From assembly GCF_002216775.1 (NCBI RefSeq), contig NZ_CP022315.1:1736001-1800000 (forward strand): a DNA stretch of 64,000 bases, given 5' to 3'. Under the pieces are notes generated by a model. The model ran no database searches, was not told where the DNA came from, and was given only the letters and a program-made list of their open reading frames with translations. Shown one piece after another: positions 1 to 8,251 of this stretch. The first letter of the stretch is position 1. The number at the start of each line of letters is the position of its first letter. A program made the translations under genes and the position numbers. The stretch is from Virgibacillus phasianinus. Its GTDB lineage: Bacteria > Bacillota > Bacilli > Bacillales > Amphibacillaceae.

Positions 1-1178
1 GACCACAGAATGATGGGACAACATTTGTGATTACTGGGGATATTCCGGCAATGTGGCTGCGCGATTCAGCAGCCCAGGTCCGTCCTTATTTGATGTTAGC
101 TGAAGTTGACGCCGCGATGGCTGACCTGATTGAGGGTGTTATCAACAAACAGATATCCTTTATTAATCATGACCCATACGCCAATGCCTTTAACGAGGAA
201 GCGAATGGCAAACGATATCACGACGATAAGACAGAGATGACACCGCTGCTTTGGGAGCGAAAATATGAAATCGATTCACTCTGCTATCCAATCCAGCTTG
301 CTTATTTATTTTGGAAATCAACCGGAAGAACCTCGCACTTTAATAGGGAATTCCGTGAAGCTGTTGGAAAAATATTGGCGACGTGGAAAACTGAGCAAAA
401 CCATGAGCAGGACTCCATCTATCGGTTTGAACGGGATAATTGCCCCGCCCAGGATACGTTGTCACATGAAGGGAAAGGGGCGCCTGTCGGGTATACTGGC
501 ATGACCTGGAGCGGTTTCCGCCCGAGTGACGATGCCTGTCAATATGGCTACTTAATACCTGCCAATATGTTCGCGGTAGTTGTCTTACATCAATTAGGAG
601 AAATTGCGGAAGACGTTCTTTTGGATGAGGAACTTGCGGAAACAGCACGTAATCTTGCGAAAGAAATTGATCAGGGAATCAAGGACTTTGGCATCGTTGA
701 ACATCCGAAATATGGAACAATCTACGCCTACGAGACAGACGGACTTGGCAATTATAACCTGATGGATGATGCCAATGTTCCAAGCCTGCTGGCACTTCCA
801 TATCTCGGTTATTGCCAGGCTGATGATCCAATCTATCAAAATACCAGAAAATTTATTTTGAGTGAAGAAAATCCTTATTACTATCAAGGAGCAGTAGCCA
901 AAGGTGTTGGCAGCCCGCATACACCTGAACAGTATATTTGGCATATTTCCTTAGCCATTCAAGGCATGACCGCAATAACGGGTGAAGAAAAAGAGCAGGT
1001 GTTTGACCTTTTTAAACAGACAGATGCGGCCACAAACTTTATGCATGAAGGGTTCCATGTGGACAATCCGGCGAAATTTACGCGGTCATGGTTTTCCTGG
1101 GCGAACTCCATGTACAGTGAATTTTTATTAAGCAGGTGCGGCCGATTTGTCAAAGGAAGTCCGTTAGCAAGGCAGTAA
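1..1178 (+). CDS. GH125 exo-alpha-1,6-mannosidase (5' truncated by window edge)
   Basis: This is a metal-independent alpha-mannosidase of family GH125 (formerly DUF1237), which removes alpha-1,6-linked mannose from N-glycan or mannan fragments. The family signature TGDIPAMWLRDSAAQVRPY lies near the visible start, followed by YELDS-like and SGFRPSDDACQYGYLIPANM blocks typical of the (alpha/alpha)6 barrel. The frame is open from base 3, and the residues before the GTG at 27 (PQNDGTTF) fit the family, so the gene starts upstream of the window; roughly 50-60 residues are missing. No signal peptide can be judged. It leads a same-strand run of glycan-degrading genes, 27 bases before the GH20-like gene, which suggests cotranscription. 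Confidence 0.9.
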   Translation, partial: PQNDGTTFVITGDIPAMWLRDSAAQVRPYLMLAEVDAAMADLIEGVINKQISFINHDPYANAFNEEANGKRYHDDKTEMTPLLWERKYEIDSLCYPIQLAYLFWKSTGRTSHFNREFREAVGKILATWKTEQNHEQDSIYRFERDNCPAQDTLSHEGKGAPVGYTGMTWSGFRPSDDACQYGYLIPANMFAVVVLHQLGEIAEDVLLDEELAETARNLAKEIDQGIKDFGIVEHPKYGTIYAYETDGLGNYNLMDDANVPSLLALPYLGYCQADDPIYQNTRKFILSEENPYYYQGAVAKGVGSPHTPEQYIWHISLAIQGMTAITGEEKEQVFDLFKQTDAATNFMHEGFHVDNPAKFTRSWFSWANSMYSEFLLSRCGRFVKGSPLARQ

Positions 1179-1205
1179 TAATGATTTAACAAGGAGTGTA
1201 AAAAA

Positions 1206-2237
1206 ATGAACATAAAAGAACCTGTACGCGTATTTCATTTACGATTTAGTTCACATGACTTAGTTGAACCTTTCAAGGAATTTATTGGCAAGGTATTAGC
1301 ACCTAAAGGGATTAACCATTTGCTTTTGGAATGTAATACCTCCTTTGTTTTTACGTCACATCCTGAGGTCACTGGTGGAACATTAACCCGCCAGGATGCC
1401 CGCGAAATTGCGGTAATATGCAAAAATAATGGCATCAGGCTAATCCCATTAATGCAGTGCCTTGGTCACCAAGGATGGGGCGGATCCAGAAATTCCATCT
1501 TAAAGGCATATCCGGAATTTGATGAAACACCGGATGTGCCATTAGATGCAGAGTGGCCAGAAATTTTTTGCAGAAGCTGGTGTCCGGAACATCCAGATGT
1601 AAATAAGCTTGCATTTGATCTGATCGATGAGCTCATTGATGCATTTGACGCTGATGCATTTCATGTAGGGCTGGATGAGGTATTTGAAATGGTGAGCGAT
1701 CAATGTCCGCGCTGCAATGGAAAAGACCGGGCTGAATTATTTGCGAAGGTAGTGAATGAACTGCATGAACACGTGGTGAATGAACGCGGTGTGGAAATGT
1801 TTATGTGGGCCGATCGATTAAATGACGGTGAGAAGATGGGGTATACCGAATGGGATGGTGATATGTTTGGCACCTATCACGCCATTGATTCCATTCCGAA
1901 AGACATTATCATGATGGACTGGCATTATGACAAATTAGATGCTTATCCATCGATCGGGAATTTCATTGAAAAAGGATTCACCGTCATTCCAGCCTGCTGG
2001 TATAAAACAGATGCTGCAGTCGATTTTTTGGCGGAAAGCAAGCGGCAGGCTGAAGAACTTGGATCAGTGGACCAGATGCCTGGCATGATGGTGACATCGT
2101 GGAATGGCTGGGATAAAGAGTCGTTTGAGAAGTTTATTGCACTGTCCCCTGACAGTTTTCAGCTTGATGAAGAAGCAGGGGAACTTGACGAGTTGTATCG
2201 GACACTGGATGTTATTACGACGAAACTAGCGAAGTAG
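1206..2237 (+). CDS. GH20-like beta-N-acetylhexosaminidase catalytic domain protein
   Basis: A 343-residue single-domain protein resembling the TIM-barrel catalytic domain of family GH20, which releases terminal beta-GlcNAc or beta-GalNAc by substrate-assisted catalysis. The block FHVGLDEVFEM (about residue 153) carries the adjacent Asp-Glu pair expected of GH20, and MQCLGHQGW and SWNGWDKE match strand-end positions. The usual N-terminal GH20b domain and any signal peptide are absent, so it is probably cytoplasmic and acts on imported oligosaccharides. It starts at an ATG 9 bases after AAGGAGTG. A cluster CPRCNG near residue 173 is unusual for the family. The exact substrate is not determined by sequence. 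Confidence 0.75.
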   Translation: MNIKEPVRVFHLRFSSHDLVEPFKEFIGKVLAPKGINHLLLECNTSFVFTSHPEVTGGTLTRQDAREIAVICKNNGIRLIPLMQCLGHQGWGGSRNSILKAYPEFDETPDVPLDAEWPEIFCRSWCPEHPDVNKLAFDLIDELIDAFDADAFHVGLDEVFEMVSDQCPRCNGKDRAELFAKVVNELHEHVVNERGVEMFMWADRLNDGEKMGYTEWDGDMFGTYHAIDSIPKDIIMMDWHYDKLDAYPSIGNFIEKGFTVIPACWYKTDAAVDFLAESKRQAEELGSVDQMPGMMVTSWNGWDKESFEKFIALSPDSFQLDEEAGELDELYRTLDVITTKLAK

Positions 2238-2313
2238 GCTAACTACAATGGCCCTATTGTTTTTACCGCAAAGGGCCGCATCTGCACATTTTTGCAAAAT
2301 GGAGTTGATTGTC

Positions 2314-3105
2314 ATGAACCTATCTGTAATGACTTTAAATTTACGGGTAAATAACCCAGAAGATGGGAATAATGCTTGGCCGTTTCGAATTAATAGAGTT
2401 TCCGAGGTAATCAAACTGACCCAGCCTTTTATTATTGGTACCCAGGAGGGGCTATTTTCCATGTTGTCCGACTTGCAGAAGTGTTTACCTGAGTATGGAA
2501 TGATCGGAAGTGGCCGTGGTGGTGGCAGGGAAGATGAACATTGTGCAATTTTTTATAAAAAACAGGAGGTAGAAGTAAAGGATCATGGTCAGTTTTGGTT
2601 GTCACAAACACCAACAGTAGCAAACAGTATTAGCTGGAAAAGTGCTTGTCCAAGAATTTGTACGTGGGGGGCATTTAATCTTGCAAAAAATCCAGCTGTT
2701 AAGTTTCTGGTTTTTAATACGCATCTGGATCATGTCAGCCAAACGGCAAGGGAAAAAGGGATTCAATTGATTTGGGCAAAAATGAATGCCTATATCAAGA
2801 AAGGGTTACCTGTAATCCTAACAGGGGATCTAAATGCTGGTCCGGAAAACAAAACAATACAATTTTTACACGGTCTAGATACTATTGAAAGACAATCTGC
2901 AAACTTAATAGATGCGTTCTCCGTATTAATGCATGCACCTGGGGCAACATTTCACGATTTTCGAGGCGGCAAGGAAGGACAGCCTATTGATTATATCTAT
3001 ACCTCTTTGGGGGTGAAAATTTTAGAAACAAAGGTTGATCGAAGCATAATTGATGGTGGTTATCCATCAGATCATTATCCCGTGACCGCAGATTTAATAA
3101 TATAA
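2314..3105 (+). CDS. Endonuclease/exonuclease/phosphatase-fold hydrolase
   Basis: A 263-residue protein of the EEP superfamily (DNase I, sphingomyelinase and inositol phosphatase fold), which uses divalent metal to hydrolyse phosphodiesters or phosphomonoesters. Visible motifs in order are MTLNLRVNN (metal Asn), IIGTQEG (metal Glu), FNTHLDHVS (catalytic His), TGDLNAGPEN (Asp/Asn pair), IDYIYTS and the C-terminal SDHYPV. I place the start at the ATG at 2314, behind GGAG; an upstream in-frame ATG at 2248 overlaps a small GGCCCT...AGGGCC inverted repeat (2250-2277) and gives an implausible N-terminus. There is no signal peptide. Its position between glycosidases suggests a role in trimming phosphorylated glycans or lipids, but this is inference. 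Confidence 0.8.
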   Translation: MNLSVMTLNLRVNNPEDGNNAWPFRINRVSEVIKLTQPFIIGTQEGLFSMLSDLQKCLPEYGMIGSGRGGGREDEHCAIFYKKQEVEVKDHGQFWLSQTPTVANSISWKSACPRICTWGAFNLAKNPAVKFLVFNTHLDHVSQTAREKGIQLIWAKMNAYIKKGLPVILTGDLNAGPENKTIQFLHGLDTIERQSANLIDAFSVLMHAPGATFHDFRGGKEGQPIDYIYTSLGVKILETKVDRSIIDGGYPSDHYPVTADLII

Positions 3106-3212
3106 GGCGTATAAGTTTAATAGGACAAAGGTATCCAATGAACAACCTGGTGTTATATGCGTTACGAAGATAAGTTGCAGGCGAGATTAAGACATTTTTG
3201 GAGGTATTAACT

Positions 3213-4529
3213 ATGAGCACGAGTGTAAAAGACGTAAAATATGCAAATTGGCCTGATACATATGGGAATCCGGAGTGGCTGATTCATGACCGCTTTGGTT
3301 TATTTATCCACTTTGGTCTATATGCACCTGCTGCACGGCATGAATGGTTTATGACACACGAGAAGATTCATCCAGACACGTACCGAAAGTATTTTGAACA
3401 CTTTGAGCCAGATTTATTTGATGCCAAGGAATGGGCTAGAACTGCTAAGAAAGCGGGCATGAAATACTTTGTCATCACAACCAAACACCATGAAGGGTTT
3501 GCCTTATGGGACACGAAATTAAGTGATTATAAAGTGACAAATACACCGATAAAACGCGATTTGCTGCGTGAAGTTATCGATGCTTTTCGGGAGGAAGGTC
3601 TAAAAGTCGGATTGTATCATTCCTTAATCGATTGGCACCACCCAGAGTTTACAATTGATGGGCTGCATCCACAACGTGATGATGAGGACTTCAAATTAGA
3701 AAATGCCGACCGGGATATGAATAAATATCTGGAATTTATGCATGGGCAGGTCCGGGAACTATTAACGGACTACGGTCAAATTGATTATCTGTGGTTTGAT
3801 TTCTCGTACCCGCACCGCGACTGGGGATGGTCGAAAGGAAAAGGGGCCATGGACTGGCAATCTGAGAAACTGGAGGAAATGGTACTGGAATTGCAGCCGA
3901 ATATCCTGTTAAACGACCGCTTCGACTTAAACCGTGGTGTAACAACCCCAGAACAGTACCAGCCAAATGAACCTGTTGAGGAAAATGGGCTTCCAGTTAT
4001 CTGGGAAGCATGCCAAACGATGAATGGCACATGGGGCTATCAACGCGATAATCTGGATTGGAAATCTGCGGATACCCTTTTGAAAATGTTGATTGACACG
4101 GTATCAAAAAGTGGCAATTTCTTATTGAACGTAGGACCAAATGGACGTGGTGAATTTGATTATCGCTCGATTGATCGGTTGGAAGCAATTAGCGAATGGA
4201 TGAGGCTGCATTCACGCTCCATTTATGGTGCAACACATAGTAATTACAAAGCACCCGTAGACTGTCGCTATACACAAAAGGGGAACCGTTTGTATCTTCA
4301 TATTTATTCGTGGCCATTCCGGCACATTCATTTAGAAGGTTTAGCTGGAAAAGTTAACTACGCGCAGCTGCTTAACGATGCGTCAGAAGTTTATTTTAGG
4401 GAATTTGATCCGGAAGAAGTAATTACTAGTACGGAGACGAAAATTGACCGTAAAGCCGTTGTGCTGGATCTACCGGTACAAAAGCCGAATGTAGAGGTTC
4501 CTGTGGTGGAGCTGTTTTTAAAGGATTAA
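3213..4529 (+). CDS. GH29 alpha-L-fucosidase (copy 1)
   Basis: A 438-residue alpha-L-fucosidase that releases fucose by a retaining mechanism. GH29 signatures include WLIHDRFGLFIHFGLYA near the N-terminus, MKYFVITTKHHEGFALWDT, and DYLWFDFSYP, where the Asp after WF is the expected nucleophile. SGNFLLNVGPNGRGEF follows at the usual place, and a small beta domain ends the protein. There is no signal peptide, so activity is probably intracellular. The ATG at 3213 has TTGGAGG eight to nine bases upstream; an in-frame TTG at 3198 lies inside that ribosome binding site and is rejected. It is about 20-30% similar by eye to the second fucosidase at 19116, so the two probably differ in linkage preference. 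Confidence 0.92.
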   Translation: MSTSVKDVKYANWPDTYGNPEWLIHDRFGLFIHFGLYAPAARHEWFMTHEKIHPDTYRKYFEHFEPDLFDAKEWARTAKKAGMKYFVITTKHHEGFALWDTKLSDYKVTNTPIKRDLLREVIDAFREEGLKVGLYHSLIDWHHPEFTIDGLHPQRDDEDFKLENADRDMNKYLEFMHGQVRELLTDYGQIDYLWFDFSYPHRDWGWSKGKGAMDWQSEKLEEMVLELQPNILLNDRFDLNRGVTTPEQYQPNEPVEENGLPVIWEACQTMNGTWGYQRDNLDWKSADTLLKMLIDTVSKSGNFLLNVGPNGRGEFDYRSIDRLEAISEWMRLHSRSIYGATHSNYKAPVDCRYTQKGNRLYLHIYSWPFRHIHLEGLAGKVNYAQLLNDASEVYFREFDPEEVITSTETKIDRKAVVLDLPVQKPNVEVPVVELFLKD

Positions 4530-4543
4530 ATAAGAAAAGTGTA

Positions 4544-4670
4544 GGCGCCCGTTTAGCGACGTATGGACTGGACTGAACCGCAGGAGATAAAGGAAACACG
4601 GTAAGCGTAAGCGAATCGATGTTGACCTTATCGTACGGAGATGAGGGAAGTCCACTAGTCGCTGGGCGCC
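4544..4670. other. Structured intergenic element with nested terminal inverted repeats
   Basis: About 127 bases between the fucosidase and the isomerase gene are bounded by GGCGCCC (4544-4550) and GGGCGCC (4664-4670). Nested inside are AGCGAC (4555) with GTCGCT (4658) and GGACT (4565) with AGTCC (4649). The three arms pair in order, so the whole block can fold into one long branched hairpin, with a further CCG...CGG arm inside. It carries no open frame. It resembles dispersed structured repeats of Bacillaceae genomes such as the bcr class, but this is from memory of type, not from a match. Only one copy is in the window. Confidence 0.6.
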
Positions 4671-4731
4671 GGAGCTGGACATATTTTCATTTATATATAG
4701 AAAAAATAACAGTCGTAGAGGAGAGTTTTGT

Positions 4732-5604
4732 ATGAAAGTAGGTTTAAGTACGTACAGTTTGCTGGATGCCATTAAGGCGGAGGAAATGGATGTCTTGGAT
4801 GTCGTTCAATGGATTGCTGATAATGGCGGAGAACATATGGAAATAGTTCCATACGGATTTACGTTAGTCGATAATTTAGAACTGGCCGACAAGGTACGCG
4901 ATAAGGCAAAGGAAGTCGGAATTGAACTATCAAACTACTCGATGCCGGCAAATTTTGTTCAAGAAACAGTGGAAGAATTTGATGCAGAGGTTGACCGGTT
5001 GAAAAAACATGTTGATCTTTTAGACCGGATGGGCATCAAGCATATGCGCCATGATGTAACCGCCTTCACATTGCCTCCGGAGAAAAGGACAATCGAGTAC
5101 TTTGAAAGTAACTTGCCGCAAATTATTGAGGGCAGCCGCCGAATTGCTGATTACGCAGCGAAATTTGGGATAACGACAACAATTGAAAACCACGGTGTCG
5201 CCGTTCAGCATAGTGACCGTGTCCAGCGCGTCCTGCAGGCAGTTGATCGACCAAACTTCAAGACTACGTTGGATATAGGTAATTTCATGTGTGTCGACGA
5301 AAACTCCATCGTTGGGGTGCAAAAGAACTTACCATATGCATCACTTGTTCATTTTAAGGACTTTTACTTCCGGCCGTATTATGCAAATCCTGGCGGTGGC
5401 AAATGGTTCAGAACATCAAATGGAAATTACCTAAGGGGTGCAATCGTTGGCCAGGGTGATATTGAAATCAGGGAGATTATTAAACTCATCAAAGATTCCG
5501 GTTATGACGGCAATATTACCCTGGAATTTGAAGGAATGGAAGAATGCCGGGAAGCCTGCAAAATCGGAATGGACAATTTGAAGCGGTTTTGGGAAGAAGC
5601 TTAG
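4732..5604 (+). CDS. Sugar phosphate isomerase/epimerase-type TIM barrel (copy 1)
   Basis: A 290-residue protein of the xylose-isomerase-like / AP-endonuclease-2-like TIM barrel family. Members isomerise or epimerise sugars and inositols, and some act as 3-keto-glycoside eliminases or hydratases beside Gfo/Idh/MocA oxidoreductases. Visible metal-site blocks are TTIENHGV (Glu), TTLDIGNF (Asp), SLVHFKDFYF (His-Lys-Asp) and GNITLEFEGMEE (Glu), so the divalent-metal centre seems intact. The ATG at 4732 follows GAGGAGAG. A close paralogue lies at 8252; both begin MK(V/L)G(L/M)SSYSL-like and keep the same length. Immediately downstream are two oxidoreductase genes, which makes a functional pairing likely. 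Confidence 0.85.
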   Translation: MKVGLSTYSLLDAIKAEEMDVLDVVQWIADNGGEHMEIVPYGFTLVDNLELADKVRDKAKEVGIELSNYSMPANFVQETVEEFDAEVDRLKKHVDLLDRMGIKHMRHDVTAFTLPPEKRTIEYFESNLPQIIEGSRRIADYAAKFGITTTIENHGVAVQHSDRVQRVLQAVDRPNFKTTLDIGNFMCVDENSIVGVQKNLPYASLVHFKDFYFRPYYANPGGGKWFRTSNGNYLRGAIVGQGDIEIREIIKLIKDSGYDGNITLEFEGMEECREACKIGMDNLKRFWEEA

Positions 5605-5633
5605 TTTGATTGGTTGGGGGCGGTATTGTGTCG

Positions 5634-5675
5634 CCCGAGTGGCGTGAGTGCTGTCCCGACCAAGAGATCTTCCAG
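5634..5675. repeat. Two units of the 21-bp-period repeat family
   Basis: CCCGAG occurs at 5634 and CCCGAC at 5655, exactly 21 bases apart, followed by variable sequence. This matches the core and spacing of the larger arrays at 43284, 45569 and 51664. It lies in the short gap between the isomerase and the degenerate oxidoreductase gene. Confidence 0.55.
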
Positions 5676-5702
5676 AAATTTTACTAAATTGAGGTGGATA
5701 AA

Positions 5703-6566
5703 GTGCTGAAAGTAGCAGTAGTCGGAACAGGATCGTTGAGTGATGATCATTATCAAACATGGTCCCGGTTACAGAATGTTCAAGCAGAGCGTGTTGGAAA
5801 TGGAACAACTGTTGATGTCGATATCATAGATTTGTGTGTACCTGTAAATGAGAGACCGGATTTCATTCGAGAGATTAATAAGGAAGGAATTCGTATTGTC
5901 TGTGAAACGGTGCTTGCAACAAATGTGGATGAGGCTTCAGCTTTAATGGGAAAATGTGATGAAAAAGACGTACATCTTTTTGTTGGAAATAGGAAGCGGT
6001 TTTCGCCCGAGTATGTTGATGCAAGAAATCAGGTAAGGGATGGAAATATTGGAAAACCAGGAGTGATCAGGCTTTCTAGCAGTGCCCCGCACCCTGGTGA
6101 TGATGGTGATATTTTTTGTAGTTTGGGGGTTCCTGAGTTTGATTGGTTGACGTGGACTTTTGGTAATGTGGAACGGGTGATGGCCAAGCACGTTAAGAAA
6201 GAACGCAAGGATGGATCGCTGACGGAGTATGCGTTGCTGTCACTCCGCTTGGAAGATGGGTCCTTTGCCCATGTTGATTTGTCCTGGGGCGATGGGGCAA
6301 GGGAAACAAGTTTTGAATTGACTGGCGATGAAGGAATGATTACCTATAATAGCAAGGAAAGTAATCCAATAAATCTGCAGCTCTCCGCAACCCCAGAAGG
6401 AATTGAAGAGGACATTCTAATTAAAACCCCACTTCAGCGCATGTTGGAGTATGTTGCTGTTTGCCAGGATATAGGGGAGCAATCCTTGCAGGCCATGCAA
6501 ATTGCGGAAGCGGCACGGGAGTCAGCCAAAACCGGCCAGCCTGTTTCACTAAAGGAGGTGCGCTGA
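5703..6566 (+). CDS. Degenerate Gfo/Idh/MocA-family protein lacking the EKP lysine
   Basis: This 287-residue protein aligns with Gfo/Idh/MocA NAD(P)-dependent sugar oxidoreductases, but key parts are missing. The N-terminal VVGTGSLSDDHYQTW Rossmann start is kept. The stretch that normally carries the second strand, its acidic residue and the following helix is cut to a few residues (VQAERVGNGTT), making the domain about 25-28 residues shorter than in its neighbour at 6568. The catalytic EKP motif reads CETVLATN, so the usual lysine is absent, and the later G-H-x-x-D block reads LGVPEFDW without the histidine. The GTG at 5703 is chosen because GAGGTGG sits seven bases upstream. It could be a non-catalytic partner subunit or a decaying gene; the frame is fully intact. 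Confidence 0.75.
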   Translation: MLKVAVVGTGSLSDDHYQTWSRLQNVQAERVGNGTTVDVDIIDLCVPVNERPDFIREINKEGIRIVCETVLATNVDEASALMGKCDEKDVHLFVGNRKRFSPEYVDARNQVRDGNIGKPGVIRLSSSAPHPGDDGDIFCSLGVPEFDWLTWTFGNVERVMAKHVKKERKDGSLTEYALLSLRLEDGSFAHVDLSWGDGARETSFELTGDEGMITYNSKESNPINLQLSATPEGIEEDILIKTPLQRMLEYVAVCQDIGEQSLQAMQIAEAARESAKTGQPVSLKEVR

Positions 6567-6567
6567 A

Positions 6568-7551
6568 ATGAAAGTTGGAATTATTAGTTTTGCCCATATG
6601 CATGCCTTTAGCTACGCGCAGTATTTGGTTCAACATCCTGATGCGGAATTAACTGGGATTTGGGATGCCGATGAAGCACGAGGAAATGGTGCAGCGGAAC
6701 AATTCGAGGCACCATTTTATTCGGATTTGAATGAGCTTTTACAAACAGACATCGAAGCGGTGATTATCTGTTCAGAAAACGCCAATCACAAGGAACATGT
6801 TTTTAAGGCTGCAAAGCACCAGAAGCACATACTATGTGAAAAACCAATTGCTACGGAAGTGGAAGATGCTAAAGCAATGATTAACACCTGTGAGCATCAT
6901 GGGGTTATTTTGCAAGTTGCCTATCCAGTCCGGTTTGCGCCGGCTATCCAAAAAGTGAAAGCGATTATTCAATCAGGGAAAATTGGTGAGGTCATCGCTG
7001 TGAATGCAACAAACCACGGTCAAATGCCTGGTGGCTGGTTCATCGAGAAGGAATTGTCGGGCGGCGGTTCAGCTACAGACCATATTGTCCACGTCATGGA
7101 TTTGCTCAGGTGGATGCTGAAGGATGAAGTGAAAAGCGTGTATGCGGAATTTGATACCCGGTTCTATGACATTGATGTTGAGGACGCTGGACTGGTCATG
7201 CTGGAGCTTGAATCCGGCGCCGTTGTATCGATTGATCCAAGCTGGTCAAGACCAAAGACATTCCCAATGTGGGGCGATGTCACGATGAAGATTTCCGGAA
7301 CAGAGGGAACATTAGCTGTTGATGCATTTAAACAGCACTCGGTTCTGTACAATGATAAGGATGGCAAAGTTCAGCATCTGCCATGGTCAGAAGACATGGA
7401 TGAAGCGTTAGTGAACGACTTTATCGATTGTGTGAAAACAAAAAGAGCGCCATCGATAACAGGAAAAGACGGCCTGCGGACACTGGAAGTTGTAAAAGCG
7501 GCTTATCAAGCGAACGAACAAAAAGCAACTGTTCAATTGGAACGTAATTAG
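6568..7551 (+). CDS. Gfo/Idh/MocA family NAD(P)-dependent oxidoreductase
   Basis: A 327-residue oxidoreductase that would oxidise or reduce a sugar or sugar derivative at a secondary alcohol using a tightly bound nicotinamide cofactor. The N-terminal MKVGIISFAHMHAFSYAQ is a Rossmann start with histidines in place of the usual glycine pattern, as in some members. ILCEKPIAT carries the conserved lysine. SGGGSATDHIVHVMDLLRWM supplies the G-H-x-x-D catalytic block. It begins one base after the stop of the degenerate paralogue, with AAAGGAGGTG as a strong ribosome binding site, so translational coupling is likely. The substrate is unknown; the context is a 3-keto-glycoside-type chemistry cassette or hexose catabolism. 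Confidence 0.87.
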   Translation: MKVGIISFAHMHAFSYAQYLVQHPDAELTGIWDADEARGNGAAEQFEAPFYSDLNELLQTDIEAVIICSENANHKEHVFKAAKHQKHILCEKPIATEVEDAKAMINTCEHHGVILQVAYPVRFAPAIQKVKAIIQSGKIGEVIAVNATNHGQMPGGWFIEKELSGGGSATDHIVHVMDLLRWMLKDEVKSVYAEFDTRFYDIDVEDAGLVMLELESGAVVSIDPSWSRPKTFPMWGDVTMKISGTEGTLAVDAFKQHSVLYNDKDGKVQHLPWSEDMDEALVNDFIDCVKTKRAPSITGKDGLRTLEVVKAAYQANEQKATVQLERN

Positions 7552-7752
7552 ATAAAGCTGTTTTTGCATAGTTTGTTGCTAATGTAGCGCGGTTGGTAAA
7601 AACTGTGACGTAACTTTATAGGAGTGTTAGTCCGCCGCTGCGGAAATACACTGCGCTTTCCGTGGGCAGCCGAGTAACCTTCTCGTGCTCGTCGTGTTGC
7701 AAGTTAATTCAGTGTCTCTGCACTCCTCGCAGAAAAGATTGCTAACGCACGA

Positions 7753-7980
7753 GGCCACTGAAAAAGGTGAATTTAGTACAAAATACGTGGATCTATCATC
7801 GTATCTTGAGTATACTGCGCGCACCTTAGGGCGAGTGCCGAGCCTCCTTGCCCCGGCAAGGGGTAGCCGACGTTGCCCGCAAAGGGCGGTTTTAGTCGGG
7901 CTTCATATACTGCCGTACTCCGGGGTCTCACCTATGCCTATGATCCCGTAGAAGTCGACTACCCGCAACTCCAATCACTG
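7753..7980. repeat. Partial copy of the CACTGAAAAAGG-ended repeat element (copy A)
   Basis: The left end GGCCACTGAAAAAGG at 7753 and the following GTGGATCTATCATCG block match copies at 36120 and 48716. A module with CCGAC...GCCCGCAAAGGGC...GTCGG (about 7868-7903) is shared with both. The right end (CCACTTTTTCAG) seen in the other copies is missing, so this copy is truncated or decayed. Confidence 0.65.
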
Positions 7981-8035
7981 AAGAGTGTAAGATGAATGTG
8001 TTGAAATTTAGGTGAGCTTAGCCTATTACGGCGAT

Positions 8036-8162
8036 TGTTTGGAGCGGAGGACCGTTGACTCCTGCGGGAACAGCACGAGTCCGAAGACCCCGCAGAGTGG
8101 TTTTCTCGAGGAGTCTGAGGCCGTGCCCGCGGAAAGCAACGGTCCGCAGCGGAAAACAACCT
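8036..8162. repeat. GGAGCGGAGGACCG-type dispersed repeat
   Basis: The block runs from TTTGGAGCGGAGGACCG through GACTCCTGCGGGAACAG, AGACCCCGCAG and GCCCGCGGAAAGC to GGTCCGCAGCGGAAAACAAC. The same succession appears in variant form at about 36515-36628, and in reverse at about 36400-36455. It is the kind of GC-rich imperfect palindrome widely dispersed in Bacillaceae genomes. Confidence 0.65.
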
Positions 8163-8251
8163 AGCGCAAATGTCGCCGTTATAGATTTTGTGTCAAAACC
8201 AACAATCTTTTTGAAAGACAACTTTAAGAAAATAAAGAGGAGGGCTACCAC

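Larger units (their letters stand above)
7552..8251. other. 700-base gene-free region filled with dispersed Bacillaceae repeats
   Basis: This gap interrupts the glycan locus between the two isomerase/oxidoreductase cassettes. From about 7628 to 7690 there is a CGCTTTCCGTGGGC-type fragment. A partial copy of the CACTGAAAAAGG element follows at 7753, and a GGAGCGGAGGACCG...GCGGAAAACAAC block lies at 8036-8162. Small open frames inside it follow the repeats and show no ribosome binding sites. The last 60 bases before 8252 are AT-rich and end in AGGAGGGC, the ribosome binding site of the next gene. No clear promoter is visible. Confidence 0.7.

Noticed and set aside
27-1178. A complete GH125 gene starting at the GTG at 27
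   Set aside because: The frame is open to base 3 and the upstream residues fit the family; the gene is cut by the window edge.
2250-2277. Terminator after the GH20-like gene
   Set aside because: The six-bp GGCCCT-AGGGCC pair has a 16-base loop and no T run.
7685-7951. An 88-codon frame in the gap of the glycan locus
   Set aside because: It is made entirely of dispersed repeat sequence and has no ribosome binding site or coding-like composition.
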